Below are positions 39,919 to 48,432 of a stretch of 64,000 bases of DNA, one piece after another. The DNA comes from an uncultured Oscillospiraceae bacterium (lineage in GTDB: Bacteria; Bacillota; Clostridia; Oscillospirales; Oscillospiraceae), in contig CAKTGM010000002.1 of the NCBI GenBank assembly GCA_934561515.1, positions 62,001 to 126,000 on the forward strand. The letters run 5' to 3'. Position 1 is the stretch's first letter. Each line of letters opens with the position of its first letter. The position numbers and the translations under genes are program-made. The notes beneath the pieces are model-generated. The model was not told where the DNA came from. It did not search any database and was given only the letters and a program-made list of their open reading frames with translations.

Positions 39919-42300
39919 ATGAGTGAACTGTTTGAAAAATCCATTCGCGTGCTGGAGCTGCCGCGCCTTTTGGAGCGGCTGGAGCGCCATGCCGTGAGCG
40001 CCGACGCCAAGGCCCGCGCGCGGCGGCTCACACCCTCAGACGACTTTGGCGAGGTGAACCGCCTGCTCGACGAGACGGACGCTGCGCGCAAGATGATCGC
40101 CCTGCGCGGCAGCCCGTCGTTCGGCGGCGTGAGACCTGTGGCGGAGGCGCTGGGCCGCGCCGAGCGCGACGGTATGCTCAACACGCGCGAGCTTTTGGAC
40201 ATTGCGGCGCTCCTGACGAACGTGCGCCGCGTGAAGGACTATTACCGCGAGGACGAAGAGGGAACGGTCATCGACAAGCTCTTCCTCTCGCTGCATCCCA
40301 ACCGTTTTTTGGAGGAGAAGATCACGACCGCCATCCTCGATGAGAACGAGATCGCGGACAATGCCTCGCCCGAGCTTGCCGAGATCCGCCGCCACAAGCG
40401 CGCGGCGGCGGCCAGAGGCCGCCAGATCCTGCAGCGCATCATTTCTTCGCCGAGCTATCGCAACGTCTTGCAGGATGCGCTCATCACGCAGCGCGGCGGG
40501 CGCTTCGTCGTGCCGGTGAAGGCCGAGTGCCGCGCGGAGCTGCCGGGACTGGTGCACGACACATCCTCGAGCGGCGCGACGATCTTCGTCGAGCCGATGG
40601 GCGTGGTGCAGGCCAACAACGAGCTCAAGGAGCTGGAGGCGAAGGAGGAAAAGGAGATCGACCGCATCCTCTACGCCCTCTCCGGCGAGGCGGCGAGCTT
40701 CAGCCGCGATATCCTGTGGGATTACGACATCCTCGTGCACCTTGACCTCATCTTCGCGCGCGGCGAGCTGAGCTACGAGATGAACGCCATGCGCCCGGAG
40801 ATCAAAAAGGACGGCAGCGTTTATCTGCGCCATGCGCGCCACCCGCTGCTCGACCCGGCGAAGGCCGTGCCCATCGACATTGAGCTGGGCCGGAGCTTTG
40901 ATACGCTCGTCATCACCGGCCCCAACACCGGCGGCAAGACGGTGAGCCTCAAGACGCTGGGCCTTCTCTGCCTGATGGCGCAGTGCGGGCTGCACATCCC
41001 CTGCGACGACCGCAGCGCCGTCAGCGTTTTCACGGCCGTCCTTGCCGACATCGGCGATGAGCAGAGCATCGAGCAGAGCCTTTCGACCTTCTCGGCGCAC
41101 ATGAAGAACATCGTGCAGATCTTAGACGAGGCCGACGGCCAGAGCCTCATCCTCTTCGATGAGCTGGGCGCGGGCACCGACCCGGTCGAGGGCGCGGCGC
41201 TTGCCATCGCCATCATCGAGCAGGCGAGAAACTGCGGGGCGAAGATCGCCGCGACGACGCACTACGCCGAGCTCAAGACCTACGCCATGACGAGCGCGGG
41301 CGTGGAGAACGCGAGCTGTGAATTCGACGTGGAGACCCTCTGCCCGACCTATAAGCTGCTCATCGGCATCCCCGGCAAGTCGAACGCCTTTGCCATCTCC
41401 AAGCGCCTCGGCCTTGCCGAGAGCGTCATCGAAAAGGCCAAGGCGCAGATGGACAGCGAGAGCCTGCGCTTTGAGGACGTGCTGACGCAGCTGGAGCAGA
41501 AGAGGCAGCAGCTCGAAAAGGAAAAGGCAGAGGTCGACCGCCTCTATGCCCAGCGCGAGGAGGACGCGCGAAAGGCGCGCGAATTCCGCACGCAGATGGA
41601 AAGGGCGAAGGAGAACGCCCGCAGCCGCGGCGAGGCCGAGGCCAAGCGCCTGCTTGCCGAGGCAAAGTCCGCTGCGGACGAGACCTTCCGCGAGCTGGAC
41701 GCGCTGCGCAAGCAGCAGAAAAAGCTCGACGCCCAGCAGATGAACGCCCAGCGCGCCGGGATCATGCACAACATCAAGGAGGCGCGCGAGGCAGTGGGCC
41801 TTCGCGACGAGAGCGCCGAGCCCATCCCCAAGCCCTCGCGCCCCATTCAGGCCGGCGACCTTGTCGAGATCCCCGGCACGAAGCGCCAGGCCGAGGTCGT
41901 GGCCGTCAAGGGCGACAGCCTGACGCTCAAGGCGGGCGTTTTGCAGATGAAGGTCAAAGCGGACGAGGTGCGCCTCATCGAAGAGGCCGAGCGCGCGGCA
42001 ACGGCGAGAAAGCAGCCGCAGTTTGCCCCCTCGCAGCGCATCCTGCGCACGGCGAGCGCAGCGCGTGAGCTTGACATCCGCGGCATGGAGACGCTGGAGG
42101 CTGAGAGCGTGCTCGATAACTACATCGACGCCGCCGTGATGGCCCATCTTGAAACGGTGACCATCATCCACGGCAAGGGAACAGGCGCGCTGCGCAAGGC
42201 GGTGCACGCCTCTCTCCGGCGCAACAAGGCCGTGAAAAGCTTCCGCCTCGGCAACTACGGCGAGGGCGAGTCGGGCGTAACTGTGGTCGAGTTGAAGTAA
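39919..42300 (+). CDS. mutS2: Endonuclease MutS2
   Basis: 793 residues. MutS2 suppresses recombination and in Firmicutes splits collided ribosomes. ATPase: Walker A TGPNTGGKT, Walker B LILFDELGAGTDP, and TTHYAELK; a long coiled coil (about 515-640, rich in Glu/Lys/Arg/Gln) and a C-terminal Smr nuclease domain (RELDIRGMETLEAESVL ... TIIHGKGTGALRKAV). GGAG lies 7 nt before the ATG. Confidence 0.97.
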   Translation: MSELFEKSIRVLELPRLLERLERHAVSADAKARARRLTPSDDFGEVNRLLDETDAARKMIALRGSPSFGGVRPVAEALGRAERDGMLNTRELLDIAALLTNVRRVKDYYREDEEGTVIDKLFLSLHPNRFLEEKITTAILDENEIADNASPELAEIRRHKRAAAARGRQILQRIISSPSYRNVLQDALITQRGGRFVVPVKAECRAELPGLVHDTSSSGATIFVEPMGVVQANNELKELEAKEEKEIDRILYALSGEAASFSRDILWDYDILVHLDLIFARGELSYEMNAMRPEIKKDGSVYLRHARHPLLDPAKAVPIDIELGRSFDTLVITGPNTGGKTVSLKTLGLLCLMAQCGLHIPCDDRSAVSVFTAVLADIGDEQSIEQSLSTFSAHMKNIVQILDEADGQSLILFDELGAGTDPVEGAALAIAIIEQARNCGAKIAATTHYAELKTYAMTSAGVENASCEFDVETLCPTYKLLIGIPGKSNAFAISKRLGLAESVIEKAKAQMDSESLRFEDVLTQLEQKRQQLEKEKAEVDRLYAQREEDARKAREFRTQMERAKENARSRGEAEAKRLLAEAKSAADETFRELDALRKQQKKLDAQQMNAQRAGIMHNIKEAREAVGLRDESAEPIPKPSRPIQAGDLVEIPGTKRQAEVVAVKGDSLTLKAGVLQMKVKADEVRLIEEAERAATARKQPQFAPSQRILRTASAARELDIRGMETLEAESVLDNYIDAAVMAHLETVTIIHGKGTGALRKAVHASLRRNKAVKSFRLGNYGEGESGVTVVELK

Positions 42301-42368
42301 ACAGCCGCCCGGGAAAGCGTTTTGTCTGTGTTTATTGCCAAATCCGCGACATTTCGCGAAAAATGACA

Positions 42369-42398
42369 TTGACGAATGGCGGGGCAATGGTATATGAT
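42369..42398 (+). promoter_or_regulatory. ptsH promoter
   Basis: TTGACG, 18 nt, TATGAT. Confidence 0.7.
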
Positions 42399-42441
42399 AC
42401 GGTATAGTCCGAAAGATTTTTTGGAGAGGGAGAAAGTAACG

Positions 42442-42705
42442 ATGTATACTCAGAATGTTACGATCAACAATGAGGTAGGCCTGCACGCACGTCCCGCCAC
42501 GTTCTTCATTCAGAAAGCCAATGAGTTCAAGAGCGGCATCTGGCTGGAGAAGGACGAGCGCCGTGTGAACGCCAAGAGCCTGCTGGGCGTGCTGTCCCTC
42601 GGGATCGTGAAGGGCACGACCATCACGCTGCTGGCCGACGGCGCGGACGAAAAGGAAGCCGTGACCGCTCTGTGCGAGCTGGTTTCCAGCAATTTCGGCG
42701 AATAA
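42442..42705 (+). CDS. ptsH: Phosphocarrier protein HPr
   Basis: 87 residues. His15 (GLHARPA) is the PEP:sugar phosphotransferase site and Ser46 (NAKSLLGVLSLGI) the HPr-kinase site used for carbon catabolite control with CcpA, so this is full HPr and not a Crh. GGAGAGGGAG precedes the ATG; the longer in-frame start lacks a site. It is monocistronic here, without enzyme I. Confidence 0.95.
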   Translation: MYTQNVTINNEVGLHARPATFFIQKANEFKSGIWLEKDERRVNAKSLLGVLSLGIVKGTTITLLADGADEKEAVTALCELVSSNFGE

Positions 42706-42717
42706 AAGACAAACAGG

Positions 42718-42748
42718 AAAGGCGGCTTCGCAAAGAAGCCGCCTTTTT
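42718..42748 (+). terminator. ptsH terminator
   Basis: A 12-bp stem AAAGGCGGCTTC with its complement, GCAAA loop, T5. Confidence 0.9.
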
Positions 42749-42826
42749 CCATCTTTCATACCGATTCCGACACGATATATTATATAGTATCATGGAACGA
42801 CACACAGCCGGAAAGGAGGGACAGAC

Positions 42827-44665
42827 ATGACCAAGCAGGAGCTGCTCGACAAGGCGAACGACCTGCCGCTTGCGCCGGGCGTTTACCTGATGATGGACAA
42901 AAGCGGCGAGGTCATCTACGTCGGCAAGGCAAAGAAGCTCAAAAACCGCGTCAGCCAATATTTTCAGGAGGGTTCCTCCCACAACGAGAAAACGCGCCGC
43001 ATGGTCGCGCAGGTCGATCACTTTGACACCATCTTTGTTGCAAGCGAGTTCGAGGCGCTGATCCTTGAAAACTCGCTCATCAAGCAGCATATGCCGCGCT
43101 ACAACATTCTTCTGAAGGATGACAAGGGCTATCCCTTTGTGCGCCTCGGACCGGAGCGCTATGCGCGCTTTACGCTGGCCGCTAAGCCCGCGGACGACGG
43201 CGCGCGCTACTTCGGGCCCTTCGGCGGGCGCAGCGAGACGCGCGCGGCCATCGACGCGATCTGCGCGGCCTTCCGCCTGCCGACCTGCACGCGCAGGTTT
43301 CCGCGCGACATCGGGAAGGAGCGCCCCTGTCTCAACCTCCACATGGGCCGCTGCGACGGCTTCTGCCGCGGCACGCCGGACGAGGAGGAATACCTGCGCC
43401 GCATCGCGCAGGCAGAGGAGCTGCTCGGCGGCCATTACCGCCGTCTTACGCGCGCGCTGCGCGAGGAGATGGAGCGCGAGGCCGAGGCGCTGCACTTTGA
43501 GCAGGCGGCGGCGCTGCGCGACCGCATCCGTGCCATTGAGGTGCTGGGCAAGCGGCAGAAGGTCATCGCCGGCATCTGCGCGGATACCGACATCTGGGGC
43601 GTCTATCGCGGGGCGCTCAAGTGCGGCAGCGCCGTGCTGCACATCGAGGATGGCAGCGTGACCGGGCGCGAGCTGAACCTCTTTGCCGCGCCGCAGGACG
43701 AGCGCGAGGGGGACATCCTCTCGGCGCTGCTGCCGCAGTATTACCTCAATAAGAGCGTTCTGCCGCGCGAGATCCTCCTGCCGTGCGAGATCGAGGGCGC
43801 GGACGAGCTTGCGCAGGTGCTCACGCAGCGCGCAGGACGCAAGGTGACGCTCCATGTGCCCCAGCGCGGCGAGAAGGCGGAGCTCCTTGCCATGGCGCAG
43901 CGCAACGCGCGCGAGGACGTGGAGCGCGTGACGACCGCGCAGGAGCGCGAGGACCGCACACTTTCCCAGCTTGCGGGGATGCTCTCGCTTACCGCGCCGC
44001 CGAAGCGCATGGAGTCCTACGATATTTCCAACACCGGCGCGAGCGACATCGTCGCCTCTATGGTCGTCTACGAGGGGACGAAGCCCAAAAAGAGCGCCTA
44101 CCGCCGCTTTAAGATCAAGACCCTCTCCGCCCATCCCGACGACTATGCCTCAATGGAGGAGGTGCTCACGCGCCGCTTGCAGCGCTATCTCGACGGGGAC
44201 GAAAAGTTCGCCCCGCTGCCGGACGTGATGCTCATCGACGGCGGCGTGACGCACGCGCTTGTCGCCGAGCGCGTATGCGCTGCGCTGAGACTGCATCTCC
44301 CCATCTTCGGCATGGTCAAGGACGACCGCCACCGCACGCGCGCGCTCGTCACGGCGGAGGGCCGCGAGATCGACCTGCGCGCCGCGCCGAACGTCTTCGC
44401 CCTGATCGGCCAGATTCAGGAGGAAACGCACCGCTTTGCCATCACCTTCCACCACGAGAGCCACACGCGCTCTTCCACGCGCTCGGCGCTCGACGGCATC
44501 CCCGGCATCGGCAAGGTGCGCGCGCAGGCGCTGCTCAAGGCCTTCAAGAGCGTCAGGGCGATCCGGGAGGCGGACATTTTAAGTCTCGAGCGTGTGCTGC
44601 CAAAAGACGCTGCGGCGGCCGTTTACCTTCATTTTCACGGAGAAACGGCGGAAAAAGAGGACTGA
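42827..44665 (+). CDS. uvrC: Excinuclease ABC subunit C
   Basis: 612 residues. UvrC makes both incisions in nucleotide excision repair. Order of domains: GIY-YIG nuclease (GVYLMMDKSGEVIYVGKAKK), cysteine-containing region (CTRRFPRD...CLNLHMGRCDGFC), UVR helices binding UvrB (ALHFEQAAALRDRIRAIE), RNase H-like nuclease (MESYDISNTGAS; LIDGGVTHAL) and C-terminal helix-hairpin-helix (IPGIGKVRAQALLKAF). AAAGGAGGG precedes the ATG. Confidence 0.97.
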   Translation: MTKQELLDKANDLPLAPGVYLMMDKSGEVIYVGKAKKLKNRVSQYFQEGSSHNEKTRRMVAQVDHFDTIFVASEFEALILENSLIKQHMPRYNILLKDDKGYPFVRLGPERYARFTLAAKPADDGARYFGPFGGRSETRAAIDAICAAFRLPTCTRRFPRDIGKERPCLNLHMGRCDGFCRGTPDEEEYLRRIAQAEELLGGHYRRLTRALREEMEREAEALHFEQAAALRDRIRAIEVLGKRQKVIAGICADTDIWGVYRGALKCGSAVLHIEDGSVTGRELNLFAAPQDEREGDILSALLPQYYLNKSVLPREILLPCEIEGADELAQVLTQRAGRKVTLHVPQRGEKAELLAMAQRNAREDVERVTTAQEREDRTLSQLAGMLSLTAPPKRMESYDISNTGASDIVASMVVYEGTKPKKSAYRRFKIKTLSAHPDDYASMEEVLTRRLQRYLDGDEKFAPLPDVMLIDGGVTHALVAERVCAALRLHLPIFGMVKDDRHRTRALVTAEGREIDLRAAPNVFALIGQIQEETHRFAITFHHESHTRSSTRSALDGIPGIGKVRAQALLKAFKSVRAIREADILSLERVLPKDAAAAVYLHFHGETAEKED

Positions 44666-45223
44666 TCGCCGCTTGTCCGCCGCTTGTCGATGTGTCGGAA
44701 AAGGCGAAAAAGAAAGCCGTTTTTTGTCTTCTTTGCCAACAAAACCCGTAAAAACAGGTTGACATAACGAAATTCCGATAAATGAATTTCAAAAAGGTGA
44801 AACTTGCATATTTTCTCCGGTCAGCCGCCGCTTTGCTGCATTTTCCGCCCCTGCGCCCCCCTGCGGACGCAGGGGCGGTCTCTTTTTCCGCGCGGCGGGG
44901 CGCGACGGGCGCAAATGTGCAAAAAAGCCAGTGTTTGCAAGGCTTTCGGCGGTATTTCGCCCCGCGGGGGACGGGGGATGACACACGCGGCCTGCCTCCA
45001 TAGATCATTTTGCGCGGCGCTTCGCCCCTCCTGCGGCGGCGAAGGGCGCGCCGCGGCGGAGGCGAAGCGGCGGGGGAAGGGTCGGGCGAGGTGACGGAGG
45101 TTTACATAAATCAAGAAAATCGCGTTTTCAGCCGCCTGATTTCCAACTTTTCAACGCGGAAAATGCGAAAAATGCAGATATATTTCAAAAAATAAGAACT
45201 TTTGACGAACGAACGGTGAAAAC
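44666..45223. other. Long intergenic region after uvrC
   Basis: No ORF with a ribosome site on either strand. It contains the uvrC terminator-like hairpin (44845-44887), an orphan TTGACA (44759-44764) without a clear -10, and a very GC-rich middle (about 44890-45090) with several short inverted repeats. I found no ydaO-type (c-di-AMP) or other riboswitch consensus, although such elements often precede cell-wall hydrolase genes like the next one. Confidence 0.5.
44845..44887 (+). terminator. Probable uvrC terminator
   Basis: CCGCCCCTGCG/CGCAGGGGCGG, an 11-bp stem with a 12-nt loop, followed by TCTCTTTTT, about 180 nt after the uvrC stop. Confidence 0.7.
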
Positions 45224-45252
45224 TTGACAAATCCTTTTTGGGGCGGTATACT
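45224..45252 (+). promoter_or_regulatory. Promoter of the G5/3D cell-wall protein
   Basis: TTGACA, 17 nt, TATACT. The leader (about 105 nt) can fold: GGAAAAGTTACAA/TTGTAATCTTTTTCC at 45266-45294 and GCGGCG/CGCCGC just before the ribosome site. Confidence 0.85.
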
Positions 45253-45361
45253 GCCAGCATGTTTTGGAAAAGTTACAAATTGTAATCTTTTTCCGGGACG
45301 CAGCGCATTCCCCGTTGCGCGAAGCTGCGGCGGCTCACGCCGCGAAAAAAAGGAGTATTTC

Positions 45362-46381
45362 ATGCAGAAGTTTAGAAATCAGTTGTTCACAGCCCCGCGC
45401 AGCCGGAGAGCGATGTTCTTCCTGCTCTTCGCGGCCGTGATGCTGCTGAACAGTTCGCCCGAGCTGCGGGCCGACGCGCTCTACCTCATCGCCGACGGCG
45501 AGACGGTCAGCGTGCTGGACGGCACGACGGCGATCCCGCAGGAGCGCGTCATCGTTACGGGCGCGCAGAGCGGCGACGCAGAGGTCGCGCTCCCTGCCGG
45601 CGAAAAAGTGATCGTGACGCACGGCAGCAATACCGAGTACGCCACCACGCGCGCAGGCGAGAGCGTGGGCGCATTGCTGCGCCGCCTGCAGATCACGATC
45701 AGCCCGCTGGAGATGGTGCTGGTCGACGTGTCGGACGAGGCGGTGGAGATCACCGTCGGCGCTGACTTTACCTACTATGAAACGCGCACCGAGGCAGCGC
45801 CGCACGCAACGCTCACGAGCGCATCCTACCGTATGCCCAAGGGCGAGACGAAGGTCGTGCAGCAGGGCATCGACGGCACGCGGGACGTGGTCTACGAGGT
45901 CGTGTATGCCGATGGCCAGCTCGTCTCCCGTCAGGCCGTGGAGGAGAAGAACGACACCTCCGTTGCCGAGATCACCTATGTCGGTACGCTCGTGGAGCGC
46001 GCGCAGAGCGGCGACACGGTCAAGTCCGTCGCCTATGAGGATGACGGCAGCGGCTATCTCATCATGAAGTCCGGCGACTCTGTGCACTTCTCCGGCTCGA
46101 TGAAGGTCACCTGCACGGCCTATACCGCAGGCTACGGCGGCGTGGGCACGAGAACCGCCACGGGTACAAGCGTCCATGTCGGCACCGTGGCGGTGGATAA
46201 GAAGGTCATCCCCCTCGGCACCGAGATGTTCGTCGTCGGCTCGACGGGCTATACCTACGGCAACGCCGTTGCCGAGGATACCGGCGTGCGCGGCGCGGCA
46301 GTCGACCTCTATATGAACACCTATCAGGAGTGCAAGCAGTTCGGCCGCCAGAAGAATTCGACCGTCTACTTCCTCGACTGA
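45362..46381 (+). CDS. G5 and 3D domain cell-wall protein (YabE/YocH-like)
   Basis: 339 residues. An N-terminal signal or anchor (RAMFFLLFAAVMLLNSSP), a ubiquitin-like DUF348 segment (VSVLDGTTAIPQERVIVTGA), a G5 domain (YRMPKGETKVVQQGIDGTRD ... VSRQAVEEKNDTS) and a C-terminal 3D domain (VTCTAYTAGYGG, KVIPLGTEMFVVG, AVAEDTGVRGAAVDLY) with conserved aspartates. Such proteins (YabE, Sps/Rpf-like) act on peptidoglycan during growth or spore outgrowth. In Bacillus yabE is followed by rnmV and ksgA; here ksgA/rsmA is nearby but rnmV is absent. AAAAGGAG precedes the ATG. Confidence 0.9.
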   Translation: MQKFRNQLFTAPRSRRAMFFLLFAAVMLLNSSPELRADALYLIADGETVSVLDGTTAIPQERVIVTGAQSGDAEVALPAGEKVIVTHGSNTEYATTRAGESVGALLRRLQITISPLEMVLVDVSDEAVEITVGADFTYYETRTEAAPHATLTSASYRMPKGETKVVQQGIDGTRDVVYEVVYADGQLVSRQAVEEKNDTSVAEITYVGTLVERAQSGDTVKSVAYEDDGSGYLIMKSGDSVHFSGSMKVTCTAYTAGYGGVGTRTATGTSVHVGTVAVDKKVIPLGTEMFVVGSTGYTYGNAVAEDTGVRGAAVDLYMNTYQECKQFGRQKNSTVYFLD

Positions 46382-46394
46382 GGCGAAAGGCAAG

Positions 46395-46428
46395 AAAAAA
46401 GACGTCTGGAAAACCAGACGTCTTTTTT
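46395..46428. terminator. Bidirectional terminator between the 3D protein and TSUP genes
   Basis: A perfect 15-bp stem AAAAAAGACGTCTGG with its complement around AAAA. Confidence 0.92.
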
Positions 46429-46441
46429 GCCGTTCGCGCCT

Positions 46442-47218
46442 TCAGAACAGCAGCTCGTAGCCCATCTTGATGAAGAGAAGCGCCAGCACCACGAACATCA
46501 TGTTGCGGATTTTTTTGCTGCCGCCGCGGATGGCGTAGCGTGCGCCGAAGTAGTTGCCGAGGATGCTGCATACGATGGCGGGCAGCGCCAGCTTCCACAG
46601 GACGCTGCCGTGCAGAATCCACACAACGGCAGAGGCAACGTTGGAGGCAAGGTTGCTCGCCTTGGCGCAGCCGCCCGCCGTGATGAGATCGAGCGAGAGA
46701 AGACCCGTGAAGCCGAGAATCATGAAGGTTCCCGTGCCGGGGCCAAGCAGCCCGTCATAGCAGCCGAAGACAAGGCCGATGAGCGCGGCAGCGGCAACCT
46801 CGCGCTTGACGGAATACGCGGGGCGCTCTTCTGCGGGGACGTCCCTGCCGAAGTCCTTTTTCACCGTGAGAAAAACAGCCACGCAGGGAAGAGCAACGAG
46901 CATCAGCGTTTCCAGCGCCTTTTCCGAGATGACGGCGGCGAGCTCCGTGCCAAGCGCCGAGCCGATCAGCGCGCCGACGGCCGCAACAACGGCGGGGCGC
47001 AGCAGGATCTTGCCGCTGCGGAAGTATTTGGTCGTGGCGGTCAGCGTGCCGCAGCCGTTGACGACCTTGTTCGTTCCGGCGGCAAGGTGCGGCGGGATAC
47101 CGGCCATGAGATAGGCCGGCAGCGTGATGAGTCCGCCGCCGCCGGCAACGGAGTCGACAAAGCCGCCGAGAAAGATGAGCGGCAGCACAACAAGCAGAAT
47201 CTGCGGTGTGAGTTCCAT
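46442..47218 (-). CDS. TSUP-family (TauE/SafE) anion transporter
   Basis: 258 residues, about eight helices. The two repeats are marked by GGFVDSVAGGGGLITLPAYL near the N-terminus and GCYDGLLGPGTGTFMILGF in the middle, the classical TSUP signature. Members export sulfite, sulfoacetate or related anions; substrate not readable. The ATG behind GAGGGAGA was chosen. Divergent from rsmA, interrupting the yabE-ksgA order of Bacillus. Confidence 0.92.
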   Translation of the reverse strand: MELTPQILLVVLPLIFLGGFVDSVAGGGGLITLPAYLMAGIPPHLAAGTNKVVNGCGTLTATTKYFRSGKILLRPAVVAAVGALIGSALGTELAAVISEKALETLMLVALPCVAVFLTVKKDFGRDVPAEERPAYSVKREVAAAALIGLVFGCYDGLLGPGTGTFMILGFTGLLSLDLITAGGCAKASNLASNVASAVVWILHGSVLWKLALPAIVCSILGNYFGARYAIRGGSKKIRNMMFVVLALLFIKMGYELLF

Positions 47219-47272
47219 GTGGATTCTCCCTCTTTTTTCGAGATTTCTGCATTTTATCACAGGGGGAAAAAT

Positions 47273-47300
47273 TTTACTACTCTTTTGCGCAAAATATGAT
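47273..47300 (+). promoter_or_regulatory. Probable rsmA promoter
   Basis: TTTACT, 16 nt, TATGAT; an overlapping TAGAAT at 47300-47305 is an alternative -10. Confidence 0.5.
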
Positions 47301-47351
47301 AGAATCATTTTGCTGATTTTTACCGCCCAAAGCGCAGAAAGGAACAACGCT

Positions 47352-48212
47352 ATGGAACGCAACGACAAGGCCGCCATCGAGGCGCTTTTGAAGCGCCACG
47401 GTTTTCATTTTTCCAAGTCCATGGGGCAGAATTTTTTGATCGACCCCGCCATCCCCTGTGAGATCGCCGAAAGCTCGCGCGCGAGCGAAGAAAACGGCGT
47501 GCTGGAGATCGGCCCCGGCATCGGCGCGCTGAGCCACGAGCTCTGCGAGCGCGCGGGGAAGGTCGTTGCCGTGGAGCTTGACAAGACGCTGCTGCCCATC
47601 CTTGAAGAGACGATGGCGCGCTACGATAACTTCGAGGTCGTCTCCGCCGACATCCTCAAGACCGACATCCCCGCGCTCGTGCGCGAGAAGTTCGCGCACC
47701 TCACGCCCATCGTGTGCGCGAACCTGCCCTACAACATCACGACTCCCGCCATCACCGCGCTCATCGAGGCAAAGTGCTTTGAGAGCATCACGGTGCTCGT
47801 GCAGAAGGAGGTTGCCGAGCGGCTGTGCGCCGCGCCGGGCACGAGCGCCTACGGCGCGTTCTCCGTCTTCATGCAGTACTATACGGAGCCTGAGTATCTC
47901 TTCGCCGTGCCGCGCGAGTGCTTTGAGCCGCAGCCCAAGGTCACCTCCGCTGTGCTGCGCGCCGTGGTGCGCAGGGAGCCGCCCGTCGCGGTGGCGGACG
48001 AAAAGCTCTTCTTCCGCGTGGTGTACGGCGCGTTCGCCCTGCGGCGCAAGACGCTCGTCAACAGCCTGATGACGGCGTTCGGCCCGCAGCTCACAAAAGA
48101 GCAGCTTGCGCAGGCGGTCGCCTCCTGCGGTCTGGACGCAAATATCCGCGGCGAGCGGCTGGGACTTGCCGAATTTGCCGCCTTCTCCGCTGCGATCGGC
48201 GCGCTGCTGTGA
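47352..48212 (+). CDS. rsmA: 16S rRNA dimethyladenosine transferase RsmA (KsgA)
   Basis: 286 residues. Dimethylates two adjacent adenosines near the 3' end of 16S rRNA. Motifs: FSKSMGQNFLIDPAI, LEIGPGIGALSHEL (SAM site) and ANLPYNITTP (catalytic NLPY). GAAAGGAAC precedes the ATG; the frame is open further upstream, antisense to the TSUP gene, without a site. Confidence 0.96.
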   Translation: MERNDKAAIEALLKRHGFHFSKSMGQNFLIDPAIPCEIAESSRASEENGVLEIGPGIGALSHELCERAGKVVAVELDKTLLPILEETMARYDNFEVVSADILKTDIPALVREKFAHLTPIVCANLPYNITTPAITALIEAKCFESITVLVQKEVAERLCAAPGTSAYGAFSVFMQYYTEPEYLFAVPRECFEPQPKVTSAVLRAVVRREPPVAVADEKLFFRVVYGAFALRRKTLVNSLMTAFGPQLTKEQLAQAVASCGLDANIRGERLGLAEFAAFSAAIGALL

Positions 48213-48254
48213 TAATACGCTGCGATATATTTAAAATATTAATAAGCTATATGG

Positions 48255-48283
48255 TTGTTATTGATGAGACGTTCTGCTACAAT
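48255..48283 (+). promoter_or_regulatory. pckG promoter
   Basis: TTGTTA, 17 nt, TACAAT with TGC extension. The transcript would have a ~145-nt leader in which no ORF or known riboswitch was recognised. Confidence 0.65.
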
Positions 48284-48432
48284 TCATTGTAGAAAGGAGT
48301 CAAACTCAATAGCAACCATTTTCCTGTGCATCGGTTAGCTCCCTGCCGCAAAGGGGCGGTACAGCACACCACACAAGACGCGATGCAGAAAAATTTGCTC
48401 TGCACCGTGAGAATGCTGCGAGGAAAAGAACG

